A DNA stretch of 7,509 nt from an uncultured Clostridia bacterium (lineage in GTDB: Bacteria; Bacillota; Clostridia; Oscillospirales; Acutalibacteraceae), in assembly GCA_947623215.1 (NCBI GenBank), contig CANQGN010000069.1, forward strand, positions 1 to 7,509, in the 5' to 3' direction. Under the pieces are notes generated by a model. That model was given only the letters and a program-made list of their open reading frames with translations. It did no database searches and was not told where the DNA came from. Below are positions 1 to 6,949 of the stretch, piece after piece (positions within the stretch are counted from its first letter, which is position 1; every line of letters begins with the position of its first letter). Position numbers and translations under genes: made by a program.

Positions 1-30
1 GTGAACCCCTTTCAGTTGGCGATACATCAT
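1..30 (-). CDS. Possible start of a further gene, cut by the left edge
   Basis: Downstream of the terminator the minus strand has ATGATG followed by an open frame to the edge, reading MMYRQLKGVH. A weak purine run (AAGGCAGGG) lies about 9 bases upstream. Ten codons are far too few to recognise a family, and the plus strand is also open over the same bases (19 codons from the edge to TGA at 58-60). I cannot tell whether either is real. Confidence 0.15.
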   Translation of the reverse strand, partial: MMYRQLKGVH

Positions 31-44
31 CAACGATCCCTGCC

Positions 45-56
45 TTTTTTAAAAAA
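45..56. repeat. Perfect T6A6 palindrome in the left flank
   Basis: TTTTTTAAAAAA reads the same on both strands and sits just beyond the U-tract of the terminator. It may extend the T-rich zone for minus-strand termination, or serve as the T-tract of a convergent transcript. It may also be chance in an AT-rich spacer. Confidence 0.5.
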
Positions 57-60
57 GTGA

Positions 61-86
61 AAAATAAAAGGGGGCGTTACCGCCCC
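61..86 (-). terminator. Rho-independent terminator at the end of the operon
   Basis: Read on the minus strand, GGGGCG (86-81) pairs perfectly with CGCCCC (76-71) around the four-base loop GTAA (80-77), followed by C and then TTTTATTTT (69-61). A six-pair GC-only stem, a tetraloop and a T-rich tail are the textbook form. The loop contains the rdgB TAA stop codon, so the stem is built from the last rdgB codons and the bases just after the stop. It most likely ends transcription of the whole prfA-rdgB run. Confidence 0.88.
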
Positions 87-670
87 AATTTTTCGCGCAG
101 CGCCTGTTGCAGCGCGGCCAGCGCCTGCCCGCGATGGCTGACGGCGTCTTTTTGCGCGGGGGTAAGCTGGGCAAAGCTTTTGCCCTTTACCAAAAACACG
201 GGGTCATAGCCGAACCCGCCCTCCCCCGCCGGGGCAAAGGCAACCGAACCCTCGCACACGCCGCGCACGGTCAGGCGCTCGCCGTTTGGCCACACGCAGC
301 AAACGGCCGAGACAAACCGGGCGGTGCGCCCGGCGGCGGGCACGTCTTTTAATTCTTGCAGCAATTTTTCAATTCGCTGGCCGTCGGTAGCGTTTTCTCC
401 GGCGTAGCGGGCAGAGTATACCCCCGGGGCGCCGCCCAGCGCGTCTACGCACAAGCCGGAATCGTCCGCCACGGCGGGCAGCCCGGTGGCCGCGCAGGCC
501 GAGGCGGCTTTTAAGTAGGCGTTTTCTTCAAAGGTTTCGCCGGTTTCGTCTACTTCCGGCAGCCGCACGCCCAGCTGCTGCGGCGAGCAGGCGTTTACCC
601 CCAGCGGGGCCAATATGCGCTGCATTTCGGCCAGCTTGTGGGCGTTGCCGGTTGCAATGACAAACTGCAT
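77..670 (-). CDS. rdgB: XTP/dITP diphosphatase (Ham1/RdgB family)
   Basis: This enzyme hydrolyses non-canonical purine nucleoside triphosphates (XTP, ITP, dITP) to the monophosphate and pyrophosphate, keeping deaminated bases out of DNA and RNA. The 197-residue length is typical. Motifs in order are ATGNAHKLAEM (6-16, triphosphate binding), ETGETFEENAYLKA (42-55), VADDSGLCVDALGGAPGVYS (67-86) with the likely catalytic Asp at 70, GGFGYDP (151-157, base recognition) and SHRGQAL (178-184). The family FAELT before SHRG reads FAQLT here, a mild change. ATG 670 is preceded by AGGAGG at 688-683, spaced 12 bases. The gene follows ftsY by 24 bases and is the last of the run. Its TAA stop lies in the loop of an intrinsic terminator. 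Identity is very secure; rdgB is the family-wide name (ysnA is the Bacillus equivalent). Confidence 0.97.
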   Translation of the reverse strand: MQFVIATGNAHKLAEMQRILAPLGVNACSPQQLGVRLPEVDETGETFEENAYLKAASACAATGLPAVADDSGLCVDALGGAPGVYSARYAGENATDGQRIEKLLQELKDVPAAGRTARFVSAVCCVWPNGERLTVRGVCEGSVAFAPAGEGGFGYDPVFLVKGKSFAQLTPAQKDAVSHRGQALAALQQALREKLGR

Positions 671-694
671 GGCTTGCTACTTCCTCCTGCCGAA

Positions 695-1597
695 TTATAA
701 AATACCGGCGGCGAATTCCGCCGCGTTAAAGGGCAGCAAATCGTCTATGCCCTCGCCCACGCCCACCAGCTTTACGGGCAGCGAGAGCTCGTGCTGAATG
801 GCCACCACCACGCCGCCCTTGGCGGTACCGTCTAACTTCGTGAGCACAATGCCGGTAAGCCCGGCAGCGGCAGCAAATTCCCGCGCCTGATTCAGGGCGT
901 TTTGGCCGGTGGTGGCGTCTACCACCAGCAGCGTTTCGCGGCTGGCGCCCGGCAGCTCGCGGTCAATCACCCGCGCAATTTTGGCCAGCTCGTCCATTAA
1001 ATTCTTTTTGTTGTGCAGCCGACCGGCGGTGTCGCAAATAATCAAATCCGTCCCCCGCGCCTTGGCGGCCGACAAGGTGTCGTACACCACGGCGGCGGGG
1101 TCCGACCCCTCTGCCTGGCGAATCATCTCTACCCCCGCGCGCTCGGCCCATACGCCCAGCTGCTCAATGGCCGCCGCCCGAAAGGTGTCGGCCGCGCCCA
1201 GCAAAACCGACCGCCCCTGCTGCTTGTAGTGCAGCGCCAGCTTGCCAATGGTGGTGGTTTTGCCCGCGCCGTTTACGCCAATCATTAAAATGACCGAGGG
1301 CCTTGTCTCTAAATGCAGGGCGTGGTCGTCGCCCAAAAAGGCCGCAATTTCTTCGCGCAGCAGTTCTTTTACCTGCGCGGGGTCGCTTACCCGCTCGGCC
1401 TTTACCCGCGTGCGCAGCCGCTCGCAGAGGGCCCGGGCGGTGGGCAGCCCCATGTCGGCCATAATGAGCGTTTCTTCCAGCTCTTCAAACAATTCCTCGT
1501 CTACATGGGTAAAAGAGGCGAGCACGGCGTCTACGGCGCCGGCCAGCGTGTCGCGGGTTTTCTTTAACCCGGCGGTGATTTTTCCAAACAGTCCCAT
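695..1597 (-). CDS. ftsY: Signal recognition particle receptor FtsY
   Basis: FtsY is the membrane-associated GTPase that docks SRP-ribosome-nascent-chain complexes to the Sec translocon. The 300-residue protein is the NG core only, with no long acidic N-terminal domain, as is usual in Gram-positive bacteria. It starts MGLFGKITAGLKKTRDTL, where a short basic amphipathic N helix could bind lipid. The N domain spans about 20-95. G-domain motifs are GVNGAGKT (107-114, G1), DTFRAAA (137-143), DTAGR (189-193, G3) and TKLDGTAKGG (253-262, G4), followed by GVGEGIDDLLPF. All GTP-binding motifs are intact. ATG 1597 is preceded by AAAGGAG at 1616-1610; the 12-base spacing is a little long, but no better start is visible. 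smc ends 46 bases upstream and rdgB starts 24 bases downstream, so co-transcription is likely. DTFRAAA and the short N domain fit FtsY; Ffh would have an M domain, which is absent. Confidence 0.97.
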   Translation of the reverse strand: MGLFGKITAGLKKTRDTLAGAVDAVLASFTHVDEELFEELEETLIMADMGLPTARALCERLRTRVKAERVSDPAQVKELLREEIAAFLGDDHALHLETRPSVILMIGVNGAGKTTTIGKLALHYKQQGRSVLLGAADTFRAAAIEQLGVWAERAGVEMIRQAEGSDPAAVVYDTLSAAKARGTDLIICDTAGRLHNKKNLMDELAKIARVIDRELPGASRETLLVVDATTGQNALNQAREFAAAAGLTGIVLTKLDGTAKGGVVVAIQHELSLPVKLVGVGEGIDDLLPFNAAEFAAGIL

Positions 1598-1643
1598 GGG
1601 ATTGCTTCGCTCCTTTTTTCTCTCTATTCCCGATTTTTCCCTG

Positions 1644-2675
1644 TCAGGCTTTGTGGGCGGCCAACATGGCGTCCGCCTCTTTTAAATTCATTTTCAGCAG
1701 TTTAGAAACGCCTTTCTCCTGCATGGTTACGCCGTAAAGCACGTCGGCCTCTTCCATAGTGCCCCGCCGGTGGGTGACCACAATAAACTGCGAGCGCGCG
1801 CTCATGCCCCGCAGGTAGCGGGCAAAGCGGTCTACGTTGGTATCGTCCAGCGCCGACTCGACCTCGTCCAGCATACAAAACGGCGGAGGGGCCACCTTCA
1901 TCATGGCAAAGTAAATGGCCAGCGCCACCATGGATTTTTCGCCGCCCGACAGCTGCTCAATGCTGGAAACGTTTTTGCCCGGCGGCTGCACGCGAATTTC
2001 TATGCCCGATTGCAGCACGTTCATGGGCTCGGTGAGTACCAGCGCGGCGGTGCCGCCGCCGAACAGCTCGGTAAACACAGCCGAAAAGCCGTCGTTAATG
2101 GCGCGGAATTTTTCCATAAACGCTGTTTGCATTTTGCCGGTTAAGCGGGTAATGAGCGATTCTAACTCGCCCTTGGTTTGCTCTACGTCGGTGACTTGCT
2201 CGTTCATAAAGTCGTACCGCTGGCGCACGGTTTCGTATTCCTCTACCGCCGCCACGTTTACGTTGCCAAGAGAGCGAATTTTGCCTTTGAGCTCCTGCAG
2301 CCGTTTGCCGGCGGCGGTGGGGTCGGCCGGGGGGGCGTAGGCTTCTTCTGCGGCGCTGCGGGTAAGGCCGTAGCGGTCAAACAGCCGGGCCACAATTTGG
2401 TCGGCTTCGCCAAGCATACTTTCTTTGCGCTCGGCCAGCCGCACCAGCTCGGCCGAAAGCTGCTCCCGCCGGGCGGCGGCCTCTCGCTCGGCGGCGGTGT
2501 ATTCGCTTACCTTCCTTTCCCCGGCGGTGCGGGCGGCGGCCTTGGCCGCAATGTCTTCTTCCGTTTTTCCCGCCTGCTCGCGCAGCTGGGCCGCCCCCTG
2601 CCGGGCCTGCTCTACCGCCGCTTGCAGCGCGGCGGCCTGCTCGGCTAAGCGGTCGCGCTCTTCTGCCAGCGACTG
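1644..2675 (-). CDS. smc: SMC C-terminal part, in the -1 frame (same gene as the N-terminal part)
   Basis: This is the continuation of smc after the frameshift. From 2675 the frame reads QSLAEERDRLAEQAAAL and stays coiled-coil-like for 77 residues before the first plausible start, a GTG at 2444. The conserved SLGNVNVAAVEEYE then leads into the C-terminal ATPase lobe. Numbering on the restored 1178-residue protein, it has the ABC signature LSGGEKS (1077-1083), Walker B FCMLDE (1101-1106), D-loop SALDD and the switch His in VVTH (1134-1137). The restored length of 1178 matches usual bacterial SMC (about 1180). No good Shine-Dalgarno precedes GTG 2444 or the nearby ATG, so I doubt it is translated independently. 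The stop is TGA at 1646-1644. An assembly or sequencing error, or a true one-base loss, are the likely explanations. Confidence 0.9.
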   Translation of the reverse strand, partial: QSLAEERDRLAEQAAALQAAVEQARQGAAQLREQAGKTEEDIAAKAAARTAGERKVSEYTAAEREAAARREQLSAELVRLAERKESMLGEADQIVARLFDRYGLTRSAAEEAYAPPADPTAAGKRLQELKGKIRSLGNVNVAAVEEYETVRQRYDFMNEQVTDVEQTKGELESLITRLTGKMQTAFMEKFRAINDGFSAVFTELFGGGTAALVLTEPMNVLQSGIEIRVQPPGKNVSSIEQLSGGEKSMVALAIYFAMMKVAPPPFCMLDEVESALDDTNVDRFARYLRGMSARSQFIVVTHRRGTMEEADVLYGVTMQEKGVSKLLKMNLKEADAMLAAHKA

Positions 2676-5179
2676 GCCGCCAGCCCCTCGGCCGCTTCTT
2701 CTTCTTTTTCCAGCACCGTGGCCTCCAGCCGCAAAGCGGCGGTTTGGGCGGCAAGTTCCTCTCGCCGGGCGGCTAAGGCTTCGTTTTTTGCCGCCGCAGT
2801 TTGCTTTTGCCCTTCGGCCTCTTGCAGCTGCCGCTGTAATTCTTCGGCGAGATTATCGGCGTCGCCCGCCTGCTGGCGCAGGGTGCGCAGCCGTTCCTCT
2901 GCCGTTTGCTGTTCTTGCTGCAGCGCCTCGCGGGCGGCGGCTTCGTCTGCCTGCTGCTGCTCTACCCGCCGGCATTCGGCAAGCAGCCGCACGCGGTCCT
3001 CCCGCGCGGTCATCTGCTCGCTTTCGGCCGCCTGTTTTTTGGCCGCCAGGGCGGCGGCCTTTTCTTCCGCCGCCTGCTTCTCCCCCGCTGCGGCGGCGGC
3101 CTGTGCCTTTACCTGCTCCGCCTTTTCGCGCAGGCGCAGCAGCTCCCCCCGGCGAGAAAGCAGCCCCGCCGAGCGGTTAAAGGAACCGCCGGTAAGCGAA
3201 CCGCCGGCGTTGACCACCTGCCCGTCCAGCGTGACCACCCGAAAGCGGTAGCCGTAGCGCTTTCCAATGGCGGCGGCGGCGTCTAAATCTTCTGCCACCG
3301 CAACGGCCCCGAGCAGGGAGGAAACAATGGCGCGGTAAGCGTCGTCGCATTCTACCAGCCGGTCGGCCATACCCACAAAGCCGGGGCAATTAGACAGACC
3401 GGTTTCGCGAAAGGTGCGGGGCTTTACGGTATCTACCGGCAAAAAGGTGGCCCGCCCCGCTTTTTCGCGTTTTAAATAAGCGATGGCCTGCTTGGCGTCT
3501 TGCTCGCGGGCGGTTACCACGTGCTGTAACGCCCCGCCCAGCGCCACCTCTATAGCGGTGGCATGGGGTTCTTTTACCTTTATCAGCTGCGAGACGGTAC
3601 CTTTAATGCCCCCCAGCGTACCCCGGGCGCTTTCGGCCGCCAGCCGCCGCACCGTTTGGTTAAAGCCCTCTAAGCTGCGCTCCATTTCTTCCAGCAGCGC
3701 GGCGCGGCGGAGCAGCGACTGCGACTCCAGCGTGAACTCCTCTTGCTGCCGCTTTGCCGCCGCCGCCTGTTCGTTTGCGGCGGCCAGCAGCATGGCGGCC
3801 CCCTTTACCACGTTTTCGCACTCGGCGAGTCGTTTATCGTTTTCTTCCAAATCCTGCGACAAAGCCTCCGCTTCTTCCGCCAGCTTTTTCAGCTGGCTGT
3901 CGCTGCGGGCAAAGGCTTCTTCTACCGCGGCGGTGCGGTGGCTGATTTCTTGTGCGGAAGAAAGCGCCGTGACGTTTTGCAGGCGGCTTTCGGCCATGGC
4001 CTGCTGTAACCGCTCCAGCGTGCGGGCGTGCTCCTCCCCCTTGCGGGCCAGGGCGGCCGTTTCTTCCGCCAGCTTTTGAGACTCTTCCGCAAGGGCGGCC
4101 AGCGCCGCCTGTTTTTCGGCCAACGCGGCGCGTTTTTGCGCGGCTACGGCCTGTTTTTCGGCCAGCTGGCGCTGCAATTCTTCGCCGCTTTGGTCGGCGC
4201 CCGCCATTTCCTGCTCCATGCGCTCGCGCGTTTCGCGGTTATGCCGCAGGGTGGTCTCGGCCACGGCGGCCTCGCCCTCGCGCCGGGCGGCTTCTTCTTC
4301 CATTTGCGCCGCCTGTCGCCGGGCTTCGTCCATTTGCACGGTAAGGGCCCGCACCTGCTCGCCCGCCAGCTCTGCCTGCCGCCGGGCTTCCTCTGCCTCG
4401 CGCTGCACCTGCTCGTAGTCGGCGGTGGCAACGTCTAACTTTTGCGCCTGCGCCTGCAATTTTTCTTCAAACTGGGCAAGCGAGCGCAGCCACAGGCCGA
4501 TTTCCAGCGTTTGGGCCTCTTTTGACCAGTCAAGATAGCGCAGGGCTTTTTTGCTTTGTTCTTCCAGCGGGCCCACCCGCTCGCGCAGCTCGGCCAAAAT
4601 ATCGCGCAGCCGCACCAGATTGTCTTCGGTAGCGGCGAGCTTGCGCTCGGCCTCCTGCTTGCGGTAGCGGTAGCGCGAAATACCCGCCGCTTCTTCCAAC
4701 ATGTCGCGCCGTTCGTCTGACCGGCGGCCTACAATATCGCTGATTTTCCCCTGACCGATCATGGAATACCCGTCGCGACCAAGGCCGGTGTCCATAAACA
4801 GCTCGTTTACGTCTTTCAGCCGCACGGTGGCGTGGTTAATCTGGTATTCGCTCTCGCCCGAGCGGTAGTACCGACGGGTGACCGCAACCTCGTCTGCATC
4901 GCAGGGGAGGGCGCGGTCTTCGTTATTCAGGCAAAGGGTAACCGAGGCCATGCCCTGCGGCTTGCGGTCGGCCGTGCCGTTAAAAATCACGTCTTCGGAT
5001 TTTTCGCCCCGCAGCTGTTTATTCGACTGCTCGCCCAGCACCCAGCGAACGGCGTCGGATATATTGCTTTTGCCGCTGCCGTTTGGGCCCACCACGCCGG
5101 TAATGCCTTCTTCAAAGGTCAGGGTGGTTTTGTCCGGAAACGACTTAAACCCCTGGGCTTCTATGGACTTTAAAAACAT
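2645..5179 (-). CDS. smc: Chromosome segregation protein SMC, N-terminal 835 residues (frameshifted gene)
   Basis: SMC is the core ATPase of the bacterial condensin-like SMC-ScpAB complex that organises and segregates the chromosome. This frame encodes 844 residues. It holds the N-terminal ATPase half with Walker A GPNGSGKS (31-38) and the Q-loop region SMIGQGKIS (139-147), then a Glu/Ala/Gln-rich coiled coil (about 165-515), the hinge (about 520-668, with GTLGGIKGTVSQLI and NAGGSLTGGSFNRS), and the first part of the returning coiled coil. The last nine residues (SRWQKSATA) do not look like SMC and end in TAG at 2647-2645; the true sequence continues in the -1 frame from 2675. The signature motif and Walker B lie in that other frame, so this product alone cannot form a complete ATPase head. 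The start at ATG 5179 has GAAGGAG (5193-5187) 7 bases upstream and begins MFLKSIEAQGFKSF, the canonical SMC N-terminus. Confidence 0.95.
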   Translation of the reverse strand: MFLKSIEAQGFKSFPDKTTLTFEEGITGVVGPNGSGKSNISDAVRWVLGEQSNKQLRGEKSEDVIFNGTADRKPQGMASVTLCLNNEDRALPCDADEVAVTRRYYRSGESEYQINHATVRLKDVNELFMDTGLGRDGYSMIGQGKISDIVGRRSDERRDMLEEAAGISRYRYRKQEAERKLAATEDNLVRLRDILAELRERVGPLEEQSKKALRYLDWSKEAQTLEIGLWLRSLAQFEEKLQAQAQKLDVATADYEQVQREAEEARRQAELAGEQVRALTVQMDEARRQAAQMEEEAARREGEAAVAETTLRHNRETRERMEQEMAGADQSGEELQRQLAEKQAVAAQKRAALAEKQAALAALAEESQKLAEETAALARKGEEHARTLERLQQAMAESRLQNVTALSSAQEISHRTAAVEEAFARSDSQLKKLAEEAEALSQDLEENDKRLAECENVVKGAAMLLAAANEQAAAAKRQQEEFTLESQSLLRRAALLEEMERSLEGFNQTVRRLAAESARGTLGGIKGTVSQLIKVKEPHATAIEVALGGALQHVVTAREQDAKQAIAYLKREKAGRATFLPVDTVKPRTFRETGLSNCPGFVGMADRLVECDDAYRAIVSSLLGAVAVAEDLDAAAAIGKRYGYRFRVVTLDGQVVNAGGSLTGGSFNRSAGLLSRRGELLRLREKAEQVKAQAAAAAGEKQAAEEKAAALAAKKQAAESEQMTAREDRVRLLAECRRVEQQQADEAAAREALQQEQQTAEERLRTLRQQAGDADNLAEELQRQLQEAEGQKQTAAAKNEALAARREELAAQTAALRLEATVLEKEEEAAEGLAASRWQKSATA
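2673..2687 (-). other. smc: Single-base frameshift in smc
   Basis: The coding strand reads GAG GGG CTG GCG GCC AGT CGC in the upstream frame and CAG TCG CTG GCA GAA GAG in the downstream frame. The two frames join as EGLAA-QSLAEE if one base (for example a C between GCC and AG) is restored, or as EGAGG-QSLAEE if a G is restored to the GGGG tract at 2687-2684. Upstream of about 2690 the -1 frame gives an Arg/Gly-rich string unlike SMC, and downstream of 2673 the original frame stops within nine codons, so the lesion is confined to this short interval. Confidence 0.9.
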
Positions 5180-5216
5180 GGCCCTACTCCTTCGTCTTTC
5201 GGTTCTTCTATGGGGC

Positions 5217-5912
5217 TTACGGGGTCGGCGGCCCTTCTACCAGCCCCATTAACCGCAGCGCCTCACGGGCGGCGGCCTGCTCGGCCTCTTTTTTGCTGCG
5301 GCCGCTGCCCACCCCCACGGGGTTGGCGTTAATGCGCACCTCGTACACAAACTGCTTGTCGTGGTCGGGGCCGCTTTCTTCTACCAGCAAATAGGTCAGC
5401 CGATCCTCCGGATTTTGCTGAATCACCTCTTGCAGCATGGTTTTGTAGTCTTTAAAGGCGGTGGTGCGGTGGCCGCTTAGCGTGGGCACCACCTGCCGCA
5501 AAATAAAGGCGCGGGCGGGCTCTAAGCCGCCGTCTAAGTAAATGGCGGCTATCAGCGCCTCAAACGCGTCTGCCAAAATAGAGGGGCGGGTGCGCCCGCC
5601 GGTGTTTTGCTCCCCGCGACTAAGCAATAAATGCTCGCCCAGCCCAATGGCAAGGGCAAAGCCGTGCAGGGCTTTTTCGCACACCGAGGCCGCCCGAATG
5701 CGGGTCAGTTCCCCTTCCGGCAGGTCGGGGAAATGGCGGTACAAATAGTCTGACACCACAACCGAGAGCACCGCGTCGCCCAAAAATTCCAGCCGCTCGT
5801 TACAGGCTTGCGGGGTCTTTTTTTCATGCGCAAAAGAAGAATGGGTTAAGGCCGTTTGCAGCAGCGAGGGGTCATGAAAGGTATAGCCGACGGCCTGCTC
5901 TAACCGCTTCAT
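5217..5912 (-). CDS. rnc: Ribonuclease III
   Basis: RNase III cuts double-stranded RNA, notably the stems flanking 16S and 23S rRNA in the precursor transcript, using two metal ions per active site of a homodimer. The protein has 231 residues, as expected. The N-terminal nuclease domain carries the family signature NERLEFLGDAVL (38-49), giving the likely metal ligands E39, E42 and D46, and then DAFEALIAAIYLDGG with D115 and E118. A double-stranded-RNA-binding domain follows at about 155-225, starting with DYKTMLQE and ending with GSGRSKKEAEQAAAREAL. All catalytic positions are intact. The ATG at 5912 overlaps the plsX stop (ATGA) and has a GAAGG at 5924-5920 inside the plsX end, 7 bases upstream. 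The gene ends 37 bases before smc, with no hairpin in the gap, so the mRNA is likely continuous. Confidence 0.98.
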   Translation of the reverse strand: MKRLEQAVGYTFHDPSLLQTALTHSSFAHEKKTPQACNERLEFLGDAVLSVVVSDYLYRHFPDLPEGELTRIRAASVCEKALHGFALAIGLGEHLLLSRGEQNTGGRTRPSILADAFEALIAAIYLDGGLEPARAFILRQVVPTLSGHRTTAFKDYKTMLQEVIQQNPEDRLTYLLVEESGPDHDKQFVYEVRINANPVGVGSGRSKKEAEQAAAREALRLMGLVEGPPTP

Positions 5913-6934
5913 TCGCTCGCCTTCTCTCTGCCCGGCTTCGCCGCCTTGGCGGCGGCCGCGATTACCGCCGGCAGCCGGGCGGAGGCAAAGCGGTCTGCCT
6001 GGCGAATGGCGTGAAAAATCGCCTTGGCGTTGGAGCTGCCGTGGGCCTTAATAACCGGCTGTTTGACCCCGAGCAGGGGGGCGCCGCCGTGCTCGGTATA
6101 GTCCATTTGGTTTTTGAGCTCCCGCATACGCCCTTTTAACAGCCCGGCCCCCAGCTTGGCGGTCATGCCGTCTGTCATAGTTTGGCGCAGCAGCGAGAAA
6201 AAGGAGGCCGCCACCCCTTCGGTGAGCTTTAATACCACGTTGCCGGCAAAGCCGTCTGTTACCACCACGTCGCAGGCCCCGGCGGGAACCTCGCGGGCCT
6301 CTACGTTACCGGCAAAGCGTAAGGGAGCGGCCGCCAACAGGCGGTAGGTCTCTTGCCGCAGCGAGTCGCCTTTGGCGTCTTCCGTGCCCACGTTCAGCAG
6401 CCCCACCGCAGGGTTCTCTACCCCCGCTACGTCGCGCATATAGGCCTGCCCCATTAGGGCAAAGTCCAGCAGCATGTCCGGCCTACACTCGGCATTGGCG
6501 CCGCAGTCTACCAGCAAATAGGGGCGACCGGCGGGGGTGGGCACCAGCGTGGCCAGCGCCGGGCGGCGAATGCCGGCAATGCGCCCTACAATAAGCGTGG
6601 CGCCCACCACCAACGCGCCGGTGCTGCCGGCCGAAACAAAGGCGTCGCCCTTGCCCTCTGCCAGCAGAGTAAGCCCCACGCCCATAGAAGTCCCCCGTGC
6701 CGATTTTACAATGTCGGTCGGGGGGGCGTGCATATCCATTACGCCGTCGGCGTTTTGCAGCATTACAGAATCCAGCGACAGGCCGCGCTCGGCGGCAAAA
6801 CGCCGCAGCCGCTCCTCCTCGCCTACCAGCGTTACCGCAACGCCCAGCTCCTCCGCCGCCTGCAGTGCGCCCAGCACCGTGCATTCCGGTGCGCTGTCGC
6901 CGCCAAAAGCGTCTACTAAAATCCGGTTGGCCAT
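5909..6934 (-). CDS. plsX: Phosphate acyltransferase PlsX
   Basis: PlsX converts acyl-ACP and phosphate into acyl-phosphate, the donor used by the membrane enzyme PlsY to start phospholipid synthesis; it is a peripheral membrane protein. The 341-residue product has normal family length. Recognisable motifs are VDAFGGDSAP (7-16, family usually DAMGGDxAP), SAGSTGA (101-107), LLVDCGAN (140-147), the block GLLNVGTEDAKGD, VVTDGFAGNVVLKLTEG, and near the end HGGAPLLGVKQPVIKAHGSS. The last 20 or so residues are Ala/Lys-rich and look like a free tail. The start is fixed by a strong AAGGAGG 8 bases upstream. The stop (TGA, 5911-5909) overlaps the rnc start as ATGA, so translation is probably coupled. 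In many Firmicutes acpP lies between plsX and rnc; here it is absent. Identification is secure. Confidence 0.97.
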   Translation of the reverse strand: MANRILVDAFGGDSAPECTVLGALQAAEELGVAVTLVGEEERLRRFAAERGLSLDSVMLQNADGVMDMHAPPTDIVKSARGTSMGVGLTLLAEGKGDAFVSAGSTGALVVGATLIVGRIAGIRRPALATLVPTPAGRPYLLVDCGANAECRPDMLLDFALMGQAYMRDVAGVENPAVGLLNVGTEDAKGDSLRQETYRLLAAAPLRFAGNVEAREVPAGACDVVVTDGFAGNVVLKLTEGVAASFFSLLRQTMTDGMTAKLGAGLLKGRMRELKNQMDYTEHGGAPLLGVKQPVIKAHGSSNAKAIFHAIRQADRFASARLPAVIAAAAKAAKPGREKASE

Positions 6935-6942
6935 GGCCGTTT

Positions 6943-6949
6943 CCTCCTT
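6943..6949 (-). promoter_or_regulatory. plsX Shine-Dalgarno overlapping the prfA stop codon
   Basis: The minus strand reads TAAGGAGGAAACGGCCATG. The AAGGAGG ribosome-binding site uses the last two bases of the prfA TAA stop and lies 8 bases before the plsX ATG. It fixes the plsX start at 6934. The arrangement suggests that ribosomes ending prfA may re-initiate or be replaced directly at plsX. That coupling is inferred, not shown. Confidence 0.85.

Noticed and set aside
1598..1643. Promoter or terminator between smc and ftsY
   Set aside because: The gap is purine-rich on the coding strand with a Shine-Dalgarno, but has no hairpin and no convincing -35/-10 pair.
2684..2712. Programmed -1 ribosomal frameshift in smc at the GGAAAAAG run
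   Set aside because: The codons GAA AAA only partly fit a slippery heptamer (the Glu tRNA would mispair), a slip there would insert an Arg/Gly-rich string into the coiled coil, and programmed frameshifting is not known to me for smc.
2377..2754. Third-frame minus-strand open frame of 125 codons across the smc frameshift
   Set aside because: It is Arg/Gly-rich with no family resemblance, while the -1 frame gives continuous SMC coiled coil across the same bases.
2425..3251. Long plus-strand open frames (up to 251 codons) opposite smc
   Set aside because: They are Pro/Ala/Arg/Ser-rich, lack a Shine-Dalgarno and lie antisense to a clearly recognised gene. They are by-products of GC-rich codon use.
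2645..5179. Repetitive-looking Ala/Glu/Gln stretches in smc as a possible tandem repeat
   Set aside because: This is ordinary heptad coiled-coil composition; no exact repeated unit is visible.
5180..5216. Promoter or regulatory element between rnc and smc
   Set aside because: The gap is only 37 bases and holds the smc Shine-Dalgarno; no stem-loop or promoter pattern was seen.
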